From: Euclidia mi
Taxonomy: Eukaryota; Arthropoda; Insecta; Lepidoptera; Erebidae
Direction of reading: 5' to 3'
NCBI GenBank assembly: GCA_944739405.2
Contig: OX123182.2
Location: forward strand, 16,441,326-16,505,325
DNA: 64,000 bases
Every line of letters begins with the position of its first letter. The first letter of the stretch is position 1. Below the pieces are notes generated by a model. The model was not told the DNA's origin, searched no databases, and saw only the letters and a program-made list of their open reading frames with translations. Shown here one piece after another: positions 29,843 to 41,760 of this stretch. Made by a program: the position numbers and the translations under genes.

Positions 29843-30851
29843 GTAAGGATATGTTTTCTAGTGTATTTCGTAGGATTTGTGTGCTAAACATTCGTTACAA
29901 GGTGCGGCAGTCACTCGCTTGGCGCAGCGCTGCCCCGCTAAACTGTAGGCCTAATCGTGCACCCGTGAACTCTCTAGAAACGTTTCCGTAAACTTTTCTA
30001 ACGATCCATTCCGTGTCTTGTTCAAACTAAAGAAACGAAGAATACATTCAGGTTTATTTAATAGTTCTTTTACTTTAACATTACGTGTAGAACCCGAACT
30101 ACAAAGTTGGAAACTAACATAGACTAATGATTGGTCTCGCTCTGCTCTACTAGACGGAGCCCTCATACTTGTAAAATGAGGCAGAATAAACCATGCCAGC
30201 TGGCATGGTTGAGCCTGTCACACTGACAGCTGTATGTCAGGTGCATATATCCACCAAATTAATTACGGAAATAATTCGCTGTACAAAGCCAAGTTGCGCT
30301 TTTATTCCGTGTAAAAATTACTCAGTCAAAAATAAGAAGGACTCTGGGATCACATACCATCTGTAAGATAACAATAAATTTGAAATTTCCCCCTAAAATT
30401 ACAAAAAACCGAAAACGCCATTCAGTGTTGCTGCTAGTACAAGAATCAACTTCCCCACATTTGAGATTTTTATTATGTGAATCTATAGTTATTGTATTTC
30501 GTTATATTTTACTATTTCTTTTATGTAACCTATTTAGTATATATTTTACTTATTTCTATATTATTTTATGTTTATACCTTTACAAATAAGGTGAAAAATG
30601 TTAGTTTTTAGAAACTGAACACCTTTCCCAAGAAACACGATTTACCTAATTATATGTGTAATTAAGTGTGTAAGATTATTGTTTTATTCAAAGTAGTTTT
30701 CACGACTATTCATGTTAAATTAATAATGTGTAACTAAATTTATATAGACTAGTAGCATGGAAATAGAAAGCACTGTTTTGAAAACACCTTATTTTCTTTA
30801 TGGTTATTTCTAATAATAATTTGCAATATACTTTAAGTACATAAAACAAAC
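29843..30851. other. No gene recognised (possible intron start)
   Basis: AT-rich. AGCCAGCTGGCATGGTT-type short inverted sequence near 30195-30210, otherwise nothing. Confidence 0.3.
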
Positions 30852-30993
30852 CATCATAATAAAATGAGACCCTATACGAGTTAGGCGTAAAAATGGTGGG
30901 TATATTATCTAATATACCCACCATTTTTCTCATAAAGGAACTTACGCGGTACGTACGTACCTAACTCGTATAGGGTCTCATTTTATTATGATG
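30852..30993. repeat. Nested foldback: 34-bp outer and 19-bp inner perfect arms
   Basis: Outer arms 30852-30885 and 30960-30993 (core GAGACCCTATACGAGTTAGG) are exact inverses. Inside, 30889-30907 and 30910-30928 (core AATGGTGGGTATATTA) are exact inverses around TC. The remaining 31 bp (30929-30959) are unpaired. The transcript would form a cruciform or branched hairpin. Confidence 0.9.
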
Positions 30994-33771
30994 CGATACT
31001 CAATTATATCGATGCTTTTAATGAATTGAATTTTTTTAAGAATTTTCTTAACTGATTTTGAGACCAATAAGTTATCTACCAGATCAGGATAAAATATTTT
31101 CCCATTTACTCGGGTAACTGTTGAGAAGCTGACAACACAGTTCTTCACGCATGCGTCTTGATGCTTTTGTTTGACACACACTGTCAAAATGAGTTGCCTC
31201 ATTTATGGCCCTATTTTTCTTAGGCAGCGCGGTGTCTAGTATAGCGAAGCGATACCAATCATTTGTCTAAGGAAACTAAATTAGAATCGAGTCGCAAGTT
31301 TGTAAGTCAGAGGGACGTTGTTATGAAAATATTTTATACCTTCTGTGTATAAATATCACAACGGACCGAGTATTTAGACTAGTAGACTATGCAGTGTAAT
31401 ATGTAATGATAATAAATAACTAAAGTCGTTGTCGAAGATTATTGTTCTGACACTTCACATTTCTAATAGGATGACGTCAAAGGCTGATGATGTTAGGTGT
31501 GTTAGAGCCGTGAGTAACCCTGCTAGCGAGACTGGAACCTTGCCAGCTGGTAGAAAATAGCCAACGTCAGCTTCGCTAGACAAGGCTGGGAAGGTATTTT
31601 TGGAAATCGGCAGGCAGACACGCTGTTTTGGGAATTTGAGACCTGCGACAAAAAAAAGGGAAAGACAGTATGACCAAAATACCTTGTTAATATAAGTACC
31701 TAGTGTATGTTCTAAGTAAACACACGCTTTTAAAGTCCGTGTAATGTTTTCAAACGATTATGAGCAGTGAAAACTAGAGTGAGCGCTAGGTTTAATTTAC
31801 ATTGTAGAAAATAGAAACATTACGTCAGACGTAAGTAGGTAAAGTGCCATGTTACATTGTGTAACTCATATAACAAAAAGATTAACAGCACGGATAGGCG
31901 GACTTAAACGAATTTAGGTAGGTACCTAGGTAGGGCCTACCTACCTTGTGTTACCAACCTTCTGTGCTTACCTCTGTGTTTTGACTAGAAATAATGAAAA
32001 TCTCGTTACAAAACAAAGGCTGAGAAATACTAAGCATAATACCTACGAGATATAAAGTAAACATACCTCGTCCTTAGAATTACAAAAATTACATACTTAT
32101 AAGAAACGGTCGACATTCTTTCCAAAATTTAAAAAGCTAAATACCTAGTTACGTATTCTGTCAAATCCAGACTAGAAAGCGGACCCAGGGCTCCAAGGCG
32201 AAAAGTCTTGAATGTTACCGGGATAACGATAGGACGAGTCACAAAAACTTTGGAGACGGAATCTTAAAAGTGTATTCTGTATAGATAAGTAGGTACCTAG
32301 GTATAATTTTTGGACTATGTTTGCTTCATATTTTGTGGCCCTAATAAGGCGCCTTGAGTTTAAGGAAAAACGTCTCTAATTTTTTAAGCTAACTATGTAT
32401 GAAGTTTTAAACTAACTTGCAAACTAACTTTCCCGTAAAAATCTGTTGTCGTGCTTTTGTGTAGAACATGTTTGTTAACTTTTTATGGGAGAATTGGCTA
32501 CTAATCTTTTCTTCCTACTAGGTATATTTTTATATTCAACATGATTGTTAACATGTTATAGTTATTGGCTACATAGGCTCCTCTTTCCCCCTAAAGCAAA
32601 TATCGACGAAGATGTGAAATAGAATCCAAAATGTTTATTTATAGTTTATTTCGCCTTCATCGTTTTGCTTGTGACCCATTATTCCAATATCACAAATTAA
32701 ACCGTTCTCAGATACAAATACATCGCCACTTATAAAAATATCGCATAGCTTCTTATAATAGTGAGCAACATCCGCCGACCAAAGATACCGTCTTCACTCA
32801 ACACGACATTGGAAGAAAGGGACATTGTACGTTGCTCTACTATCCTTGAACCCGAGGTTTATCATAGACACAAAAATGTCTTTATTTACTTCTTAAAGTA
32901 GTATTTGGAGCAAGAGCGCGGGAGGTCTACACTCTACAGTCTGCTAATCAAATGACAGGAAGTTGTCAAATGTTGAAACTTTAAGTAAAGACTGGACGAG
33001 ATTCTGATACTGTACAGACAGTAAAGTTTGTTGGGATGAACGAATGTTTTTTACTCTTGCCCTCAAGTATTAATCAACGGGTTTTTATGAAAACTTGCAC
33101 AAATGAAGCTTGATCCGTTAGAAAAGTATATAGGCTACCTTTGTCTCCATAACCTATACCTACACCCGGGCGGAGACGCAGTTAGAACCAAGTTAGAACC
33201 TAGTTCCTAACCTTGTCGTCTAACCTTGTCGATTGTCAAAGTCTACTTAAACGCATTTGTTTGAAATATGATATTAAAAGCACCAAAGACTGGGACGGTT
33301 TCAGTCGCTCCGGGCAGAAGTCTAAATTACGATTTTTTCATTCCATATTTTTAGCACTCAGCCTCAGAGGCAAAAAAAAACTATGATATTACCTACAATT
33401 GTATTATAACAAAGCAGAATAGTCAAAAATTCTCTTGAGAATAATGTAAGGTTCTTCAGGCTGTTGCTTCAACTCGAAGTCTGAAGCTGAATGAGTAGGT
33501 TCACAAGTTCCGAAACGTAAAAGAACAAAAGCTAAACCGAGTAAGTAGGTACTGTAAATAAAATAGGAAAACTAGGTAGGTAATTACTTCCTTGAAAGCA
33601 CACTGTTGTCTTTCCTAGAGATCAAATTCAAACCAAATATATTATTATCTTCGATTTATAGTTTGTTGTTAGATTATTGTATTAATTAATGTAATATGAT
33701 AATAGATCTTTATTAAGTAAAAAGATACTGTTGTTGATATGCTGATTGTCATGATAACCTATCAGTAGAAA
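30994..33771. other. 2.8 kb without recognised gene
   Basis: Only scraps: an S5-like CAAAGGCTGATGATG at 31469-31484, a GTAGGTACCTAGG-type self-complementary run at 31917-31945, and short AACCTAGTTCCTAACCTTG repeats near 33190-33230. Confidence 0.3.
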
Positions 33772-34026
33772 ATGGCTGACGAAAGACTGACCAAGCAGAT
33801 ATAGGCAAGTGTGAATGGGACAGGACCTAGGCGGACGTTCTCTAACCAAATTGGAGACGTCCAGGATAGGTTAGAAGTACCCTAAACAGAAGAGCATGCA
33901 TGAGAAATCTGATGGGAGTGAATGAAGCAAGAGAGATATGTCAGGATCGTTGTAAATGGCGTTCCGTAGTCTCTGCCTATCCCTCTGGGAAACAGGCCTG
34001 AGTCTACATAGAATACATACATATGT
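33772..34026 (+). pseudogene. RTE-type LINE, degenerate C-terminal end
   Basis: Plus-strand frames, with several stops and shifts, give ADERLTKQI, RRTFSNQIGDV, RRACM/MGVNEA-like text and a VSAYP-type end, followed by ACAGGCCTGAGTCTACATAG and a (CATA)n tail. It is the same family as 34679-35163 but more decayed. Confidence 0.65.
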
Positions 34027-34561
34027 ATTTAGAAAATGACGTATTCCCTCATTGATTCTAAGCTAAAATAAAGCATTTCTGATTTAGGAGCTTTTTAAAT
34101 TCGATCAATCTTACTTGTCACTTTGACCCTCCTTCGCGCGTATTCCTTCATGAATTTTATATTTATTGCTATCATTAGGAGCTTATGCTCTATAGAATAT
34201 GAGAAATGGTTATTGTGCAGAAGGTAAGTACACGTATTATGCTACATTTAACAGGAAAAATTATGAAATTCTGCCGTTAAAGTGCTGGAACGAGTTATTT
34301 CTGTACTATACAAAAACAAACCTGCAAACTCTTCATATTATGATGATTACTTATCAGTTAAAACTGCCTGCAGAAAGAACTGCACAAGGCGTATCTATGC
34401 CTTTGGCATTTTGGCGTTCACTTCCAGTCAACGTTTGTGAGATGTGGAAATGATCGTAGCAGGTGAGTTCTAGAGACTAAAATAGACTAATCGTAATCTA
34501 ACAACTATTACAATAGAATATAATATATACAAACGACTATGATCTTTGTACAAGTACGAGT
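34027..34561. other. Spacer, nothing recognised
   Basis: A short ATG frame (34199) contains a donor-like GAAGGTAAGTAC, but no partner exon was supported. Confidence 0.3.
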
Positions 34562-34678
34562 CAGCCATACATCCATGAAAATATAGTTGTATAGGTAATA
34601 TGCCTTTCCGTTAGTATGACGATGTCTCAAAAGACCTAACAGAACTAACTAAAATAAACTGGAAGGATTTACCCTATC
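34562..34678 (+). repeat. About 115-bp direct repeat, left copy
   Basis: From CAGCCATACATCC through TGCCTTTCCGTTAGTATGAC to ACTGGAAGGATTT...CTATCT. About 90% identical by eye to 35164-35278. The two copies exactly bracket the LINE fragment. Confidence 0.85.
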
Positions 34679-35163
34679 TATGTATCTATAGTCACGCCTG
34701 TGTCCCATTGGGGTAGGCAGAAACTGTGGAACGCCAAATGCTCCAGTTCAAACACACCTCTTTCGCTTCTTCGACATTCATTAACCTCATCATACATGCT
34801 CTCCGGTTATGGGTACTTTTAATTTGGCCCTTTTTTAGTACGTCACCTATTTGGTCGGCGTACGTCCGTCTTGGGCGTCCCCTACCGGCATCTCCATTCA
34901 TTCTTACACGATACACTTCTTTCGTATTTCTTCTTTCATCCATCCGTTCCAAATGTCCAAACCATCGCAACATTCCTTTTTCAATCTTTATCACTACATC
35001 TTCCTTCAGATCACACTTCTCTCGTATCACACTGTTTTTCACTTTATCTATCAGCCTTACTCCGCACATACTCCTCAAAGCTCTCATCTCCACAGCATTG
35101 ATTCTACTTGCATGCTTCTTCTGCCATACCCATGATTCGCTACCATACATCAGCGTTGGCTGA
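34679..35163 (-). pseudogene. RTE-type LINE, 5'-truncated C-terminal end with open frame
   Basis: The minus-strand frame (to stop at 34692) shows PTLMYGSESWVWQKK, INAVEMRALRSMCGVRLIDK, MLRWFGHLERMDERR, GRGRPRRTYADQI and ends VSAYPNGTQA, typical of the C terminus of RTE-clade endonuclease/reverse transcriptases. No stops interrupt about 155 codons, so it is younger than 33772-34026. The endonuclease and RT core are absent. It sits flush between two long direct repeats. The five residues before PTLMYG come from flanking DNA, not the LINE. Confidence 0.85.
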
Positions 35164-35278
35164 CAGCCACACATCCGTGCAAATATAGTTGTATAAAATG
35201 CCTTTCCGTTAGAATGACGATGTCTTAAAAGACCTAACAGAAGTAACTAAAATAAACTGGAAGGAATTTATCCTATCC
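35164..35278 (+). repeat. About 115-bp direct repeat, right copy
   Basis: Partner of 34562-34678 (CAGCCACACATCC ... TGCCTTTCCGTTAGAATGAC ... ACTGGAAGGAATTTATC). Differences are substitutions and small indels. Confidence 0.85.
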
Positions 35279-35726
35279 AGGGAAATATGAAGAGATCTCG
35301 TGTCGGAGACCAAGACTCACTTTATGTCGCTGCGCCACCACGAATGAATGGCTTTCCGTTATTTCAACGGGATAAAAAGCCAAATATTTGAACTGGTCAA
35401 GCGCAATATTGATCTGCTGGCACAACGTTACTGACTCTTTAAATCTGTTAAGAGGCATTAAAAAATTACTGCAATTAGAAATTAATCTGCAGAATCTTGA
35501 CAGGTAAATTCTACAAGCTACACAAAGGCGATCGCCTTGCATGTGCAAAAAATGCATTCAGAAAGCTATAACATCACCAAAGACATACGAAAGAAATACT
35601 CTTGTATGACGGTCTTAGTATATCTTTCGAGTAATCATGCAACTTTTTATCGCCCAAAAAGCGCTGGTATGCTCAATTACTCGATTTTTTCCTTCTACCG
35701 AATGACCAAATTTAAGTTAGATATCT

Positions 35727-35727
<1 letters not shown>
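35279..35727. other. Spacer, nothing recognised
   Basis: No supported feature. Confidence 0.3.
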
Positions 35728-35766
<39 letters not shown>

Positions 35767-35773
35767 CTCTCTC
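35728..35773. repeat. (CT)n microsatellite
   Basis: About 45 bp of CT dinucleotides with one G interruption. Confidence 0.95.
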
Positions 35774-36339
35774 ACTGATATAGATTATTGAACAGATGGC
35801 AATGATGTATGTATCCCTTTTGTTGGTGCTACCAACTGTTTTCATCATCATCGTGCTTGCGATATCCCGATTGCATCCAAACCTTTCGCATTAAAACCTA
35901 GAGACCACTTTCTAGTCTCAAGTGATAGGAAAGGTCTACCGACAGTTTCATAGAGTAGAACCGTGGTATCCCCTGTCGTTAAGCTAAGCATACGTGTCAA
36001 AGTTTCCATGTCTCAGTCCGTTAAGTCATTGGACTAGTAGTCACGCGACCTTCCATGGTGGTCGCAGTGACTAATAACATGAAAACAAACGCTTAGCTGC
36101 TCAAAAAAGTAAATTACGATATAAGTATTAGTTGGAAACTCTGCCAGTGTAATGTATCTAATGACCAACTGCTATCGTTTTCCTGTATTCTTTGACAATT
36201 CTGGGTTCTAGGTAATTGTTAATGTTGGGCGAATGCAACTCGAATTTATAATTTACATTTTATAATGTATGTTGTGTTCCGTTATTGTGATCGACAATAA
36301 CGGGGTCTTCGTTTGCACCTAAAACACACCACCCTGCAT
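35774..36339. other. Spacer, nothing recognised
   Basis: No supported feature. Confidence 0.3.
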
Positions 36340-36893
36340 TAATTTTCATTATTATTATCGTCAGCCCTTTATACTGTCCCACTGCTGGGCACGGGCCTCT
36401 TCCCATTATGAGAAGGGTAAGGCCATAGTCCTACACGCTGGCCAAGTGCGGGTTGGCAGACTTCACATGTCTTTCGAGAACATTATGGAGAACTCTCAGA
36501 TATGCAGGTTTCCTCACGATGTTTTCCTTCACCATTTACATACATACATACATACATAGACTCACGCCTGTTTCCCCGAAGGGGTAGGCAGAGGCATATT
36601 AAACGCCCACTTTTCGCCAGTGTTTTGATCCCACGTAAAAGGTGGCGAGCCTATTGCCGCTTATCGGGATATTTTTGTTTGCCAGAGCCTCGTCCGTTGA
36701 TCGGCAGGTGCACCACTTGCAGGTGAGGTTGGCTTGGGACCCTAAGTTCTTGGTGGGAACCCTATGCACAAGCAAGCGATAATTAACAATATAATACGCA
36801 CATAACTCCGAAGTCATCGGTGTGCGCCGTGGATTCGAACTCGGACCCTCTGCGTAGCAGTCTGTCGGTCTCTCCACTAGGCTATCGCTGCTA
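36340..36893 (-). mobile_element. tRNA-derived SINE S2, interrupted by S1
   Basis: On the minus strand the head GCAGCGATAGCCTAGTGGAG (A-box) and GAGTTCGAATCC (B-box) start at 36893. The body (ACACCGATGACTTCGGAG, TAATTATCGCTTGC) runs to 36771 and resumes after the S1 insertion with GGTGAAGGAAAACATCGTG, CAACCCGCACTTGGCCAGCG and CCAGCAGTGGGACAGTATAA, ending in (ATAATG)-like tail. Copies at 43145-43455 (+) and 50868-51157 (-) are uninterrupted at the same point. Confidence 0.75.
36538..36770 (-). mobile_element. SINE S1, copy 3, nested in S2
   Basis: The minus-strand S1 tail (TATG)n is at 36538-36560, the GGCGTGAG / CTCTGCCTACCCC box at 36560-36592, CAATAGGCTCGCC at about 36646-36660, and an extended 5' part to about 36770. 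The flanking S2 is continuous across it, proving later insertion. Confidence 0.7.
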
Positions 36894-37127
36894 TTGCTCT
36901 GCTCTGCATAAAACTACAACTAAATCAATTTGTCTTGCTTTTGTGGCGAGTAACGCTTCCTGACTTGTAAGGTAGGCGAAATTGGTGTTGTTTATAAGCA
37001 AGATCAACAGGGTCGCGGTGCAGTGTGTAGACACTCGATTTGGATATTCGTTTATGCGGGTGTGGATTGGCTTACATTTTAGTCGAAAAAATGTCTGGGG
37101 GCAGAATCTTATGACTAACCGTCAGTC
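36894..37127. other. Spacer, nothing recognised
   Basis: No supported feature. Confidence 0.3.
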
Positions 37128-37205
37128 CCGGCCGGTATATTCATGGATTTGATTACTACAGGTCACATTTGCCATAAGCGCCATACAAAGTATTCAAATA
37201 TATGA
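37128..37205. mobile_element. MITE fragment related to 173-497
   Basis: ATTCATGGATTTGATTAC, GCGCCATACAAAGTATTCAA and ATATGATACT resemble the right half of the MITE in the first 500 bp. Borders unclear. Confidence 0.4.
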
Positions 37206-37210
37206 TACTA

Positions 37211-37381
37211 CACGATGCCCGCGGTTACGCCCGCGTTATTTAAGGCTACTGCTCTGCCCCCGTCGCTCATAGCGTGATGTTATATAGCCTATAGCCTTCC
37301 TGGATAAATGGGCTATCTAACACTGAAAGAATTTTTCAAATCGGACCAAACAAACTCTTCAGCTTTAAATATTAGTATAAG
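37211..37381 (+). mobile_element. LINE 3' tail L-a, copy 2
   Basis: GATGCCCGCGGTTACGCCCG, GCTACTGCTCTGCCCCCGTC, CTATAGCCTTCC and ACTCTTCAGCTTTAAATATT. Same order as 4772-4985. Confidence 0.65.
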
Positions 37382-39459
37382 ATGTATCTCTAATAGCTAA
37401 AATCTGGTTAAATCAAAGAGGTTAGTTCTCTGACGTATTCTACGCTGAAGGCACTATGCTATGTACAAGCAAATCTTCGTCCGAACTGTCTTGGGCACAC
37501 CGTGTCGTTTCACATAATCTGCTGGCAACCAAGTGCAAATGAACTACCTAGCTCTTATGGCTTTGAAAGCAATGGAAAATGGCAAGCTATGGAAACTGCA
37601 TACGATAGCTACCTAACGAACCTTTTCTTCTGATGTTTTGACTAAACTGCATAATATAGCAGAGCTAACTATGTGTACGACAGGTCCGATCCGTGGGTCC
37701 TGGTAATAACTAAGGTGTTGTGGTTTTGTCTTCGACAACTACAAACACATAAAATTAAACGTAATTTGCACTGAACTCTTCATCACAAGTAGCGTTTATT
37801 AGAAACAGAAATGGAATGGAAATCTATATTACATTAAGTGAGGAATCAGGAACCGTTTAAATTTCACTCGAGACTGAAGATCGAATTAGTAAAGCTTGCA
37901 CCATTTTTGTCTGACGGCAAAATTAAAAACATCGCGATTTTATTTCTTCAATACAGAAACGCTAGGAAGGTAACCCTCCTAGATCGATACTTCTTAATTT
38001 CCTCTACTCCGCAGACTTCCAGCAAGATTTATTCTGCAGGAAGTTGACAAATAGAAAAAAAATCCAATGTCTCGAGTTTAGCTCTTGAGTAGCCACGGGC
38101 AATATACTCTTTCAACTGTGGGAAGAACGATCCAACTTTTCTATCTTTTTCTAATCTCACGTTAACTTCGGTTCTCTCACTCACACGCAAATGGGGAACG
38201 AGACTTCGTTAGTTGTAGTAGGTAAAAAAATATAAATCCCTCGCATCAGGAGTTTTAATTTCATTGCAAGATTCCGAGAAGGCAGCCAGACTAGATGTGT
38301 ACACAAATACGTATGTGTGTGTGCGTAGACACGATATTTGGTTTGTCGTTTTATGATAAGCTCCTAATATTTGTGTGCTCCGCGTCTCACTGAAGGTTCC
38401 AATTCCCATCCTTATTTATACAGACTTGATTTCTTTGATTGTGGTATTTAATCTACTTGATTTAAACTTGTGTTGGTAGAGTTTTAAAGAGCATGTTTTA
38501 GATATTGCATAGAGAGGTACCTTTCCTTTGGTAAGCATTTATAATTCAAAGACAAAATCTGCATACGACCAGGACAATCCACGAAGGATAGACATAGTTA
38601 CATTTTCAACCTAACAATAAAAATGTTGTGTCCGCAAAATGTATCTTTCCTACGATAAAAGGCAGAATAATTTTCTTATACTTGTTTTCTCTTTATGTTA
38701 AATACTACACAGCTGATACATTTTCCTATGTGGCTAAAGTAACAAGTGCCACTGAATCATGTTTCTCCGTCCCCTCTCCACCCCTCCCACGCGTCCCTAT
38801 CGACCCCTGATTCACGAGATACAAATAGGTACCTACTACGTAATGAAACTGATAAATCTCTTACAGCTAATTGTAGGGGCCGTCTTCTCAGGAGACCCCA
38901 ATTATTGCGTCTATCATAGATTTAGCATTTCATGCTTATAATATTAAATATTATGCATAGATTGTGCAAGATTTGAAAAAGATACTGGCTAGTTTAATGC
39001 TAAGATGAATGCCTGTTTTGTTTTGTCGTTCAATTCAAAAATAGAAAACGTCGAGCCAAAATGGCGACTATGCTTTAATATCGCTACAAGTTATTGCGCA
39101 GTTTGACTATTAATATGACATGGCGTTTTTGGCGACTGTTTCAAATGCTTAATATGTAGTAGCGTGTGAATTTTAAGTCCATGATGTAGCAGTATTTGTA
39201 CGATAGTTTTGATTTAAGTTTCGATTACAATCTGTGCAGGTAAAGGCAAGTGGTTTCCACAAAACGGTAGTTAACTTTTGCTCTAATATCTTACAACATG
39301 CGTCAAAAGGGATGAGTCGGTTTGCTGGTCATGTTCGCTGCAATTTTTCTAGTAAATGTAACTAATAGAATTGTCCTAGTGTGGTGACCGCAGTTTGACT
39401 TGGAGACAATGCCGGTACTAGGAATTAATTTTGTATCCATCGAACACCAAACGAACAGA
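37382..39459. other. 2.1 kb without recognised gene or repeat
   Basis: GTGCAG|GTAAAG at 39240 is acceptor/donor-like but weak. Otherwise featureless. Confidence 0.3.
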
Positions 39460-39580
39460 AAAAACAATTAGTGGATCATTCAAAGAATCGTCCCGTGTAT
39501 TGTGCAGTACTATACTCCGCGTAATGTCAAGGGGCGAGGCAGCTGCTTAAACCACTGTGTGCCATTTGTGCACCCAAATA
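39460..39580 (-). mobile_element. SINE S3, degenerate copy
   Basis: The minus strand has CACAGTGGTTTAAGCAGCTG, CCTCGCC and the GGATCCACTAAT-like body segment of S3 (compare TGATCCACAAAT in 7236-7470). Confidence 0.5.
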
Positions 39581-40140
39581 TGTCATAATAATATAACATG
39601 CATGTACCCATGTAGTGGCGACTGTTACTTTAGACACGCAATTGAATATGATATCGACTATAGGTTATTACGTTCTAAGCGTTTCTCCTCCAAGGGCCTA
39701 AAACGTTACGTTAAAAATAAATTTGTCAGAATTCATTCATAAAGTGCCAAAACGTCAAATCCACCTCGTTAACTTTCATCTAATGATTGAAACGTCGGGC
39801 CTTAGCCAGGCGAGAGTATAGAGCAGTGCCGTCGACTTGCGAATTCTGACACTCGGATGGAGTCGGTTGGCGAAAAATAAAGAAAAACGCCTTTGAAACT
39901 CGTTCTTATAAAATTCTCCGTAAACCGTCTAAGCGGTTTTATTCGTGGTTGACTTTTTCTAGAGTATTTTTTGTTATTTTCCATTAGTGCACAACACATC
40001 TAATATTGCGGTAATCAGGAGTTGGCCGTTGACGTGATAAGGTTTTGCTATCTACAATACAAGTTCCGGTACAGTAGCTACTTGATATCGCGGTGTTTTT
40101 GCTCCGAGCTTACTACAAAGTAGAATGCTCAGCAGAATAC
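39581..40140. other. Spacer, nothing recognised
   Basis: No supported feature. Confidence 0.3.
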
Positions 40141-40482
40141 TTTTTATATTCTACCACAATATTAATATTCTACCACATAATATAATATTCTACCACATAA
40201 TATTAATATTCTACCACATAATATAATATTCTACCACATTCACACAACACCATCTAGTCCCAAACTAAGCAGAAGCTTGTACTATGGGTACTAGATAATG
40301 GATAAACATACATAAATACTTTTTTTTTTTTGTAAATACATACATATTATACATAGAAACACCCAGACCAAGACAAACACCCATATGTTCATGCACACAA
40401 ATGTTTGACTTGAGCGGGAATCGAACCCGCGACCTTCGGCGTAGCAGTCGCTTACACTCCCGCTGCGCCAACCGGTCGTTGT
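40141..40482 (-). mobile_element. tRNA-derived SINE S4, copy 2, with amplified tail
   Basis: Reverse of 1619-1900: the head GACCGGTTGGCGCAGCGGG starts near 40482, B-box GGTTCGATTCCC at about 40415-40430, body as in copy 1. The tail TGTGGTAGAATATTATATT is repeated about five times (40141-40240) as a minisatellite of roughly 19-21 bp alternating ATTAAT and ATAAT spacers. Confidence 0.75.
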
Positions 40483-41539
40483 TCCTAGTCTTCATATTAC
40501 GACGAGTGTGCGTATAAAAACGTAGTTTTCTATTACAACGAAGAAAATATGTGCACTGTATTGAAGGCAGGTGATATTGAAAGGTTCTTTTTTCTCTTTT
40601 GTATCGTTCGTTTGACGTTCATCGGTTGTGAAAAAATTGCCGTTGGGTGGTGAAAGGATGACCTGTTGTGTTTGGTGTAGAATGGTAACAGACGTCTGTT
40701 GTGTAAGTTGCAGAATCATGGATCGAGAAAAAATAAAACGCGCGCCTTTCTTTATAGCGAAAATGTAACGAATGCAAGTCTTTTTTACTACTTCTTTAGT
40801 GGTCTGCTTTTTTAGCGGGCTACTTTTTTGGGCGAGATCTTTTTTAGTCGTAGAGTTATTTTAATGAATTTATGTGTTCTGTAATACTGGGGTTATTCGC
40901 AAAGATCATTCATTACTGTATTGGATCCAAGTAGCACAGAAATACCTTTTAATACGTCGAAAATGTGCAAGAACTTTTATTCCGGGAACGCGCAGACATG
41001 TCGAGTTGAAATTTAGACCATATACTGAGATCTGCAGTCCCTTGACGATCAAACTTCTAATTTACGTAAAAAAGGATACAGCTCAACTAAGTACTTACAT
41101 ACTTGTCTTCTTAAAGAGCCTATAAGGTTATTCGCTAAGACAACTACGTTGTTATCAAGTAGCAGCCTGAAAAAGATCCATACGTAAAAAAAATTGAATT
41201 TATTTGCCACCGAAAATCACCACAGCCGTCATGTGTTGCCAACTGTAATTTCAGCTGATTATTGCAAGCTTCCACCGTCTCTCGGGGTTGTCAGAGTTGA
41301 AAAGGCACTTCCAACTCGTGTCATATTAATAAGACGTCGAGCACGGGCCGCGGAGTGCGTTAACTTGTTAAGAGCGGTTAATCGATCGATTCATAACTTA
41401 TGAGAGAGCTTTTAAAATATCGATGCTGAGATATTTCTTTAAAATTATCAAGAATATTTATGTAACCGTTTGCTGGAAGACAGCGGAATCGGAACGGAAT
41501 ATTTTAAAACAACGTCCCGTGTAGCGTCTGACTGTCTGC
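40483..41539. other. No gene supported
   Basis: 41194-41403 is an ATG frame of 69 codons with normal GC but no motif or splice support. Left uncalled. Confidence 0.3.
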
Positions 41540-41612
41540 CTGTTCGCGATGAACTCGATAACTACCGAACTGATTTTCAAATAGTTATAGACCATTAGAT
41601 AGAGTGATTTGT
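41540..41612 (+). mobile_element. LINE tail fragment
   Basis: AACTACCGAACTGATTTTCA and TAGATAGAGTGATTT, as at 11096-11220. It directly abuts an S3 copy. Confidence 0.4.
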
Positions 41613-41760
41613 GAGTGGCCTGTACGGATGGCGTAGTGGTTAAAGCGATCGCCTGCACGTTTAAAAAGTACCTAAGTGTTGTGGATTTAATCTCCACACG
41701 GAATTAAACTTTGTGCACAAAAAAATTGTTCCTATTTCGGCTGGTGTTTGTGTCTACGGT
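41613..41760 (+). mobile_element. SINE S3 copy
   Basis: CGGATGGCGTAGTGGTTAAA (A-box), CGATCGCC, a decayed B-box (GTGGATTTAATCTCC) and the TTTGTGCACAAAAAAATTGT body. Confidence 0.6.

Noticed and set aside
34199..34453. 84-codon frame with internal GTAAGT
   Set aside because: No homologous motif, no acceptor partner, average composition.
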